The position numbers and the translations under genes were made by a program. This document shows positions 1 through 3,195 of a DNA stretch of 5,894 nt, piece by piece; position 1 is the stretch's first letter, and the number at the start of each line of letters is the position of its first letter. The notes beneath the pieces are model-generated. The model was not told the DNA's origin. It was given only the letters and a program-made list of their open reading frames with translations, and made no database searches. Source of the stretch: Nitrospina sp. (GTDB lineage: Bacteria > Nitrospinota > Nitrospinia > Nitrospinales > VA-1); NCBI GenBank assembly GCA_003545625.1, contig DODH01000261.1:1-5894 (forward strand), read 5' to 3'.

Positions 1-231
1 CCCCGTGTTTGAATTAGCTCTTGCACTGCCTGCTCCAGAAGCCAGGTTGACCGCATTGGTCAGAATTCTAGCACTAGCTCCAAATTGCATCACGGTCTGA
101 CCAACACCCATAACGCTGGCGTCATGTTGGACATAGGTCCCAGGAATTACGTCATCTGCCGTAGCTACGGAACCCAATGCCATGAAACTTAAGAATGCGC
201 TTACCGCTACGAAAAAAATTACCTTTTTCAT
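1..231 (-). CDS. Secreted protein of unknown function, N-terminal part only
   Basis: The reading frame begins with ATG at 231-229 and stays open for 77 codons to the left edge, so the C-terminus is missing. The start is well supported: GGGGAGG lies about six bases upstream. Residues 1-25 form a typical Sec signal peptide: Lys2-Lys3, a hydrophobic core (VIFFVAVSAFLSFMALG) and an Ala-Thr-Ala site, with cleavage expected before Asp26. The mature part begins DDVIPGTYVQHDASVMGVGQ and is rich in Ala, Gly, Ser and Asn, with no cysteine in the visible part and no motif I recognise. It should be exported to the periplasm or beyond. No lipobox is present. A strong promoter at 409-437 probably drives it through a long leader. 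I do not recognise the family, and function cannot be inferred from the fragment. Confidence 0.8.
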   Translation of the reverse strand, partial: MKKVIFFVAVSAFLSFMALGSVATADDVIPGTYVQHDASVMGVGQTVMQFGASARILTNAVNLASGAGSARANSNTG

Positions 232-402
232 TACTTGCCTCCCCAACTGATGATTGGAAAAAAAATCATTAAACTAAACAAGCACTACCTAACAAAATGA
301 ATTGACTCTTGTAGGAGTCAACTGATTAATAAATTTCAGAATATCCTAAATATAATGGTCATTTCTCCTACTTGTAAAATAGGCTGAAACGAACCGTGGA
401 TG
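232..402 (-). promoter_or_regulatory. Long 5' leader of the secreted-protein gene with small hairpins
   Basis: This is the predicted untranslated leader between the promoter and the start codon. It contains a perfect 7-bp stem with a 6-base loop at 302-321 (TTGACTC/GAGTCAA). A 6-bp stem with an 8-base A/T-rich loop lies at 250-269 (ATGATT/AATCAT), just upstream of the ribosome binding site at about 237-244. Neither hairpin looks like a complete intrinsic terminator. I do not recognise a known riboswitch class. A regulatory role is inference; the hairpins could simply stabilise the mRNA. Confidence 0.35.
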
Positions 403-408
403 TCAGGA

Positions 409-437
409 TTTATAACCTTATGGCCCCCATTTGTCAA
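409..437 (-). promoter_or_regulatory. Near-consensus sigma-70-type promoter for the secreted-protein gene
   Basis: On the minus strand TTGACA (437-432, a perfect -35) is followed after exactly 17 bases by TATAAA (414-409, five of six -10 matches). Transcription should begin near 402 and run toward the gene starting at 231, giving a 5' leader of about 170 nt. This is the best promoter in the window. The start point is inferred from spacing only. Confidence 0.72.
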
Positions 438-611
438 TAAAAAATCGGTTCTTCCTGTAAACCGGATAAAGCACAGATCGAATAAAGTTTTAAATGAAAG
501 TTGCTTTGTTAATAACCTATTGAAACAAAAGGTATATAAAGGCTTATATTTTTATTTGTTGGCGATTTAAAAAAATGGGGATTGTGTTTTGGTTTGGTGG
601 ATTCGGTCTTT
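438..611. other. AT-rich gene-free stretch
   Basis: This part of the 653-bp gap between the two divergent genes has no convincing reading frame on either strand and no RNA gene I can recognise. It is AT-rich, with runs such as TATATAAA near 533-540. A possible plus-strand promoter (TTGAAA at 520-525, TATATT at 545-550) has a 19-base spacer and is not convincing. It probably carries upstream sequence of the minus-strand promoter and otherwise remains unexplained. Confidence 0.5.
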
Positions 612-780
612 AGCAGGTTGCTGAAAAACTATTAGGCATGTCATTTTATGAGTGTTAGCAAAGACTCTCGTCTCTTGCTTTTCAGAGAACTTTGAGATCC
701 TTCGTCGCCGGAGCCTGTCCTGAGCGAAGCCGAAGGAGCTCCTCGAGGATGACGTTTGGGAAGTTTTTCAGCAACCTGTT
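612..780. mobile_element. MITE-like element with 19-bp terminal inverted repeats
   Basis: The ends 612-630 and 762-780 are inverted copies matching at 18 of 19 positions, with a perfect 17-bp core (CAGGTTGCTGAAAAACT at 614-630 against 762-778). The 169-bp unit has no reading frame of useful size. Its right half is GC-rich and holds an internal imperfect hairpin, GAGATCCTTCG (694-704) against CGAAGGAGCTC (731-741), 10 of 11 pairs, around a 26-base loop. Short length, terminal inverted repeats, no coding capacity and strong secondary structure are the marks of a non-autonomous transposon-derived repeat. From general recollection, similar motifs (CCTGAGCGAAGCCGAAGG) recur as dispersed repeats in many bacterial genomes. 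No clean target-site duplication is visible. Family not assigned. Confidence 0.65.
694..741. repeat. Internal imperfect palindrome of the MITE-like element
   Basis: Arms 694-704 and 731-741 pair at 10 of 11 positions. Inside the loop TCGC (705-708) can pair with GCGA (724-727), extending the structure. There is no U-run after it, so it is not a standard intrinsic terminator. It probably belongs to the repeat element rather than to the flanking genes. Confidence 0.55.
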
Positions 781-833
781 CGGGAGGATTTTCCTAAACT
801 AAAGGGAAAACTGGATAAGTGGTTTCAAATTTG

Positions 834-839
834 TATAAT
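834..839 (+). promoter_or_regulatory. Probable -10 box upstream of the DUF2203 gene
   Basis: A perfect TATAAT lies 45 bases before the start codon at 885, which would place transcription initiation near 846. No good -35 hexamer sits 16-18 bases upstream; the sequence near 811-816 is CTGGAT. The box lies about 55 bp outside the right end of the MITE-like element, so the element is upstream of the promoter and not transcribed from it. Confidence 0.4.
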
Positions 840-884
840 GAAAAAGTGGTACGGTGAATTACAAACAAATCAAAATATATTTTC

Positions 885-1265
885 ATGTCTTTAAAAAAAC
901 TTTTTACATTGGATGAGGCCAATTCCCTGGTTCCCAAGTTGCTGGGCTGGGTTCCTGAAATTCAAAAGTTATCCGCTTCAATGAATCGAGATTTCCCAGA
1001 TATCCGCAATGCTCGCGAAAACGCCAAGTGGAATGGCGGAAGTGTTGAGGGGGTTGAGTACCTGAATGTAGTTATGAAATATAATTATTTGATCCAGCAG
1101 ATTGAATCGGCCGGTTGTGAGGTCAAGGGGGTTCGTGAGGGCTTAGTGGATTTTCCCACTATCCGGGAAGGCCGAGAAGTGTATCTTTGCTGGAGAATGC
1201 CCGAAAAAGAGATCCGGTTTTGGCATGATCTTCATTCCGGTTTTGCCGGACGCCAGCCTATTTAG
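885..1265 (+). CDS. DUF2203 family protein
   Basis: The 126-residue protein matches the DUF2203 family along its whole length. The N-terminus has the family opening FTLDEANSLVP (residues 7-17), followed by a helical middle. The conserved C-terminal half shows GLVDFP (86-91), EVYLCWR (98-104), WHD (113-115) and the end FAGRQPI (120-126). No signal peptide or membrane helix is present, so it is probably cytoplasmic. The family has no established function; conserved Trp, His, Asp and Arg residues suggest a ligand-binding or enzymatic role, but that is inference. ATG 885 is the only sensible start, because an in-frame TGA lies at 855-857 and no other start codon intervenes. No clear Shine-Dalgarno sequence precedes it; the upstream bases are A/T-rich. 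Its 3' end overlaps the convergent phosphatase gene by 8 bp. Confidence 0.93.
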   Translation: MSLKKLFTLDEANSLVPKLLGWVPEIQKLSASMNRDFPDIRNARENAKWNGGSVEGVEYLNVVMKYNYLIQQIESAGCEVKGVREGLVDFPTIREGREVYLCWRMPEKEIRFWHDLHSGFAGRQPI

Positions 1266-2043
1266 CCTTTTTACTGTTCTCTCGGAAAATTTTACGAACC
1301 TGCTGGACAATTTTGGAATTTCCCACCACGGCGGTTCCTTCTTCAATGCTGGCGCGGCTACCCGCGAAGTTCGCGAAACGGCCCCCAGCCTCCTGAACCA
1401 GGATTTTACAAGGGGCGTAGTCCCATATTTTGGCAAGCGGGTCCACCATCACATCCACAACACCTCTTATTGCCATTAAGTGACCAAACGCATCGGGGTA
1501 GGTTCTCACGATCCCGGCTTCCTGGTTCAGGCGGTTGAAAAGGAAGGTGCATTTTTCGCTACGAAAACAATAATGGTCTGCCACCGCAACAAAAGCTCCT
1601 TTTAAGCGGGACTGCGAAGAAACTCTAAGCCGCTGTCCATTTGCAAAGGCGCCTTTTCCTTTTACTGCCCACGCAGTTTCCCCCAGGGCCGGGAGTTCGA
1701 TGATGCCCAAAACCGGTTTCCCCTTGTGCAGGAGGGCTATCATGGACGCGAAAAGGGGCAGTCCCCTTACAAATGACCGGGTTCCATCGACAGGGTCGAT
1801 AGTCCAGACCCATTCGGCATCCGGGTTGTGACTGCCGAACTCCTCTCCTATGATCCCGTGGTCAGGGAAATGTTGGGAAATTTTTTTACGCAGAATCTCT
1901 TCGGCATTCCGGTCCGCGATAGTGACAGGACTCTGGTCATCTTTCAGGTCAACGGAAAACTCTCCTCGGTACCATTTTAAAACTTCCGCCTTTGCGGGTT
2001 TCATCATGGATAATGCGACATCTTTAATTTCCAGTAAATTCAT
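1258..2043 (-). CDS. hisN: Inositol-monophosphatase-family histidinol phosphatase (HisN-like)
   Basis: The 261-residue protein is a complete Mg-dependent phosphatase of the inositol monophosphatase superfamily. Visible motifs are SPVTIADRNAE (38-48), GEEFG (66-70), WTIDPVDGTRSF (80-91) and WDYAPCKILVQEAGGRF (207-223). The expected metal ligands are all present: Glu67, Asp83, Asp86 and Asp208, with Thr88 in the DGT motif. The segment GTRSFVRGLPLFASMIAL and the SPVT..DR motif resemble the HisN subgroup, which removes phosphate from L-histidinol phosphate in histidine synthesis. Inositol-1-phosphate or another sugar phosphate remains possible. There is no signal peptide, so it should be cytoplasmic. 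Met1 fits the usual family start. A weak AAGG (2058-2055) lies 11 bases upstream, longer than ideal. No other histidine gene is in the window. The gene converges on the DUF2203 gene and diverges from the FGE-like gene. Confidence 0.88.
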   Translation of the reverse strand: MNLLEIKDVALSMMKPAKAEVLKWYRGEFSVDLKDDQSPVTIADRNAEEILRKKISQHFPDHGIIGEEFGSHNPDAEWVWTIDPVDGTRSFVRGLPLFASMIALLHKGKPVLGIIELPALGETAWAVKGKGAFANGQRLRVSSQSRLKGAFVAVADHYCFRSEKCTFLFNRLNQEAGIVRTYPDAFGHLMAIRGVVDVMVDPLAKIWDYAPCKILVQEAGGRFANFAGSRASIEEGTAVVGNSKIVQQVRKIFRENSKKAK

Positions 2044-2106
2044 GACTGAAATAACCTTAGGGTTAACAAAACTTCCGGGTAAGAAGGCGAGCCGGGGAGA
2101 ATATCG

Positions 2107-2134
2107 TTGCTTTAATCACTGTTTAAATTATAAT
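2107..2134 (+). promoter_or_regulatory. Candidate promoter for the FGE-like gene
   Basis: TTGCTT (2107-2112, three of six -35 matches) is followed after 16 bases by a perfect TATAAT (2129-2134). Initiation would fall near 2141, about 53 nt before the start codon at 2194. The -10 box overlaps the minus-strand candidate in the same palindrome. Confidence 0.4.
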
Positions 2135-2154
2135 CGTCCATTCACATTCGTCTA
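2127..2154 (-). promoter_or_regulatory. Candidate promoter for hisN, sharing the -10 palindrome
   Basis: On the minus strand TAGACG (2154-2149, four of six -35 matches) lies 16 bases before a perfect TATAAT (2132-2127). Initiation would fall near 2120, leaving a leader of about 76 nt before the start codon at 2043. The -10 box overlaps the plus-strand candidate because ATTATAAT (2127-2134) is its own reverse complement. Confidence 0.4.
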
Positions 2155-2193
2155 TTTGAAGAAAATTATTGCTTTATATAGGGCTAAAAAAAT

Positions 2194-3087
2194 ATGCGTG
2201 ACAAGAATTTAATGATTGCAATTATAGGTTGTTTTGCGATTGCCGTTTTATTTGTTGGGGTCATCATCTGGGAGATAAAAAAATCCATTGACCACGATGA
2301 GAGAGTACAACAAATATCCAAAAAAGCCAATAATGTGGAAGTTGCTGACAACCGGGATTTCAGCATCTATGAAACCCTTGTCGGCGATGATGCACGGGAA
2401 ATGATTTTGGTGCCTGAAGGTATTTTTTCCCGCGGGTCCGACTCAGGAGGCTTTGACGAAAAACCCATGCAGGAAGTTTACCTCGATGCATTTTTTGTGG
2501 ATAAATATGAGGTGAGCGTGGAAGCATATAACAAGTATCGCAAAGCGGCCAATTATATAGAGCCTTCGGTTCCGTTTTTTCAAGGGGACAGTGAGGTTAT
2601 GAAGGTTCCCCAGCATGCGGTCGTTGGAGTTTCCTGGAATGATGCGGTCAACTATTGTGCCTGGGCCGGTAAAAGGCTTTTGACGGAGGCGGAGTGGGAA
2701 AAAGCGGCGCGGGGGACTCACGGACTCGAATATCCATGGGGGAACAAGATCCTCCCAAAACGCGCTAATTTAGCTGGAACGGGTGATGGATACCCTTATA
2801 TGGGCCCGGTGGGAAGTTATCCTATGGGGCGAAGCGTTTATGGGATTTATGATATGGCAGGCAACGTTTCGGAATGGGTCGAGGATTTCTACGACCAGTT
2901 TTATTATAAAAATGCTCCGATGATGAACCCGACCGGCCCTGAGAAAAAGCAGAACCACGTTTTCCGGGGCGGCTCGTGGGATGCGAGAGGCGTGGACATC
3001 CGTACTGCCAAACGTTTTGCCGCTTCGCCTGGAAGAAAGGATGGTATTCTGGGCTTCCGTTGCGGTCGTTCAAAAAATCCTAAATAA
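2194..3087 (+). CDS. Membrane-anchored FGE/SUMF1-domain protein lacking the catalytic cysteines
   Basis: The 297-residue protein begins with a short charged tail and one membrane helix (residues 6-26), then a linker, then an FGE-sulfatase (SUMF1-like) domain at about 68-293. Family marks are MILVPEGIFSRGS (70-82), the VDKYEVS strand (102-108), GVSWNDAVNYCAWAGKRLLTEAEWEKAAR (145-173, the central motif), YPWGN (180-184), YDMAGNVSEWVED (219-231), FRGGSW (257-262) and LGFRCGR (286-292). True formylglycine-generating enzymes carry a copper-binding cysteine pair just after the RGGS-type motif. Here that stretch (262-275) has no cysteine; the only cysteines are 13, 155 and 290. Sulfatase activation is therefore unlikely, and a binding or structural role, or another chemistry of this fold, is more probable. 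The domain is probably periplasmic. A weak AGGG (2180-2183) lies 10 bases before the ATG. The next gene follows in the same direction 108 bp later. Confidence 0.92.
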   Translation: MRDKNLMIAIIGCFAIAVLFVGVIIWEIKKSIDHDERVQQISKKANNVEVADNRDFSIYETLVGDDAREMILVPEGIFSRGSDSGGFDEKPMQEVYLDAFFVDKYEVSVEAYNKYRKAANYIEPSVPFFQGDSEVMKVPQHAVVGVSWNDAVNYCAWAGKRLLTEAEWEKAARGTHGLEYPWGNKILPKRANLAGTGDGYPYMGPVGSYPMGRSVYGIYDMAGNVSEWVEDFYDQFYYKNAPMMNPTGPEKKQNHVFRGGSWDARGVDIRTAKRFAASPGRKDGILGFRCGRSKNPK

Positions 3088-3103
3088 CCCTGGGCCGCGC
3101 CCG

Positions 3104-3175
3104 GTGGGACAGGCTCCACGCCTTTGGCGGTCGCGTTAGCGTCACCGCCTCATTGCCACCGGCGGTTACGCCGGT
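3104..3175. repeat. GC-rich spacer with two GTTA-loop hairpins (REP-like)
   Basis: Two hairpins lie between the FGE-like and MFS/SpeE-like genes. The first pairs GGCGGT (3126-3131) with ACCGCC (3144-3149), with an inner CGC/GCG stem (3132-3134, 3139-3141), a two-base bulge and the loop GTTA. The second is a perfect 7-bp stem ACCGGCG/CGCCGGT (3158-3164, 3169-3175) with the same GTTA loop. A small GTGG/CCAC pair (3104-3107, 3116-3119) lies just before. No U-run follows either stem, so they are not standard terminators. They could attenuate transcription, protect the upstream mRNA, or be a REP-type dispersed repeat. Composition is more GC-rich than that of the flanking genes. Confidence 0.5.
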
Positions 3176-3195
3176 TTGCTAGCCAGAGAAATATA

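Noticed and set aside
351..356. Plus-strand TATAAT as a promoter
   Set aside because: No -35 hexamer lies at a suitable distance and no plus-strand gene follows for more than 500 bp.
333..359. Leader mini-frame on the minus strand (MTIIFRIF) downstream of AGGAG
   Set aside because: The AGGAG is only two bases from the ATG, too close for normal initiation, and the eight-residue product has no attenuation-type codon run.
602..783. TTCGG direct repeats as a target-site duplication of the MITE-like element
   Set aside because: The left copy is five bases away from the inverted-repeat end while the right copy overlaps it, so the geometry does not fit a clean duplication.
1225..1479. An 84-codon plus-strand frame across the convergent gene ends
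   Set aside because: It is out of frame with the DUF2203 gene and opposite hisN, with no ribosome binding site or protein family signal.
1850..2212. A 120-codon plus-strand frame opposite hisN
   Set aside because: It overlaps the well-supported phosphatase antisense, its product has no recognisable motif, and it runs into the start of the FGE-like gene.
3104..3175. Intrinsic terminator after the FGE-like gene
   Set aside because: The hairpins are GC-rich but no U-run follows either of them, so the standard terminator pattern is absent.
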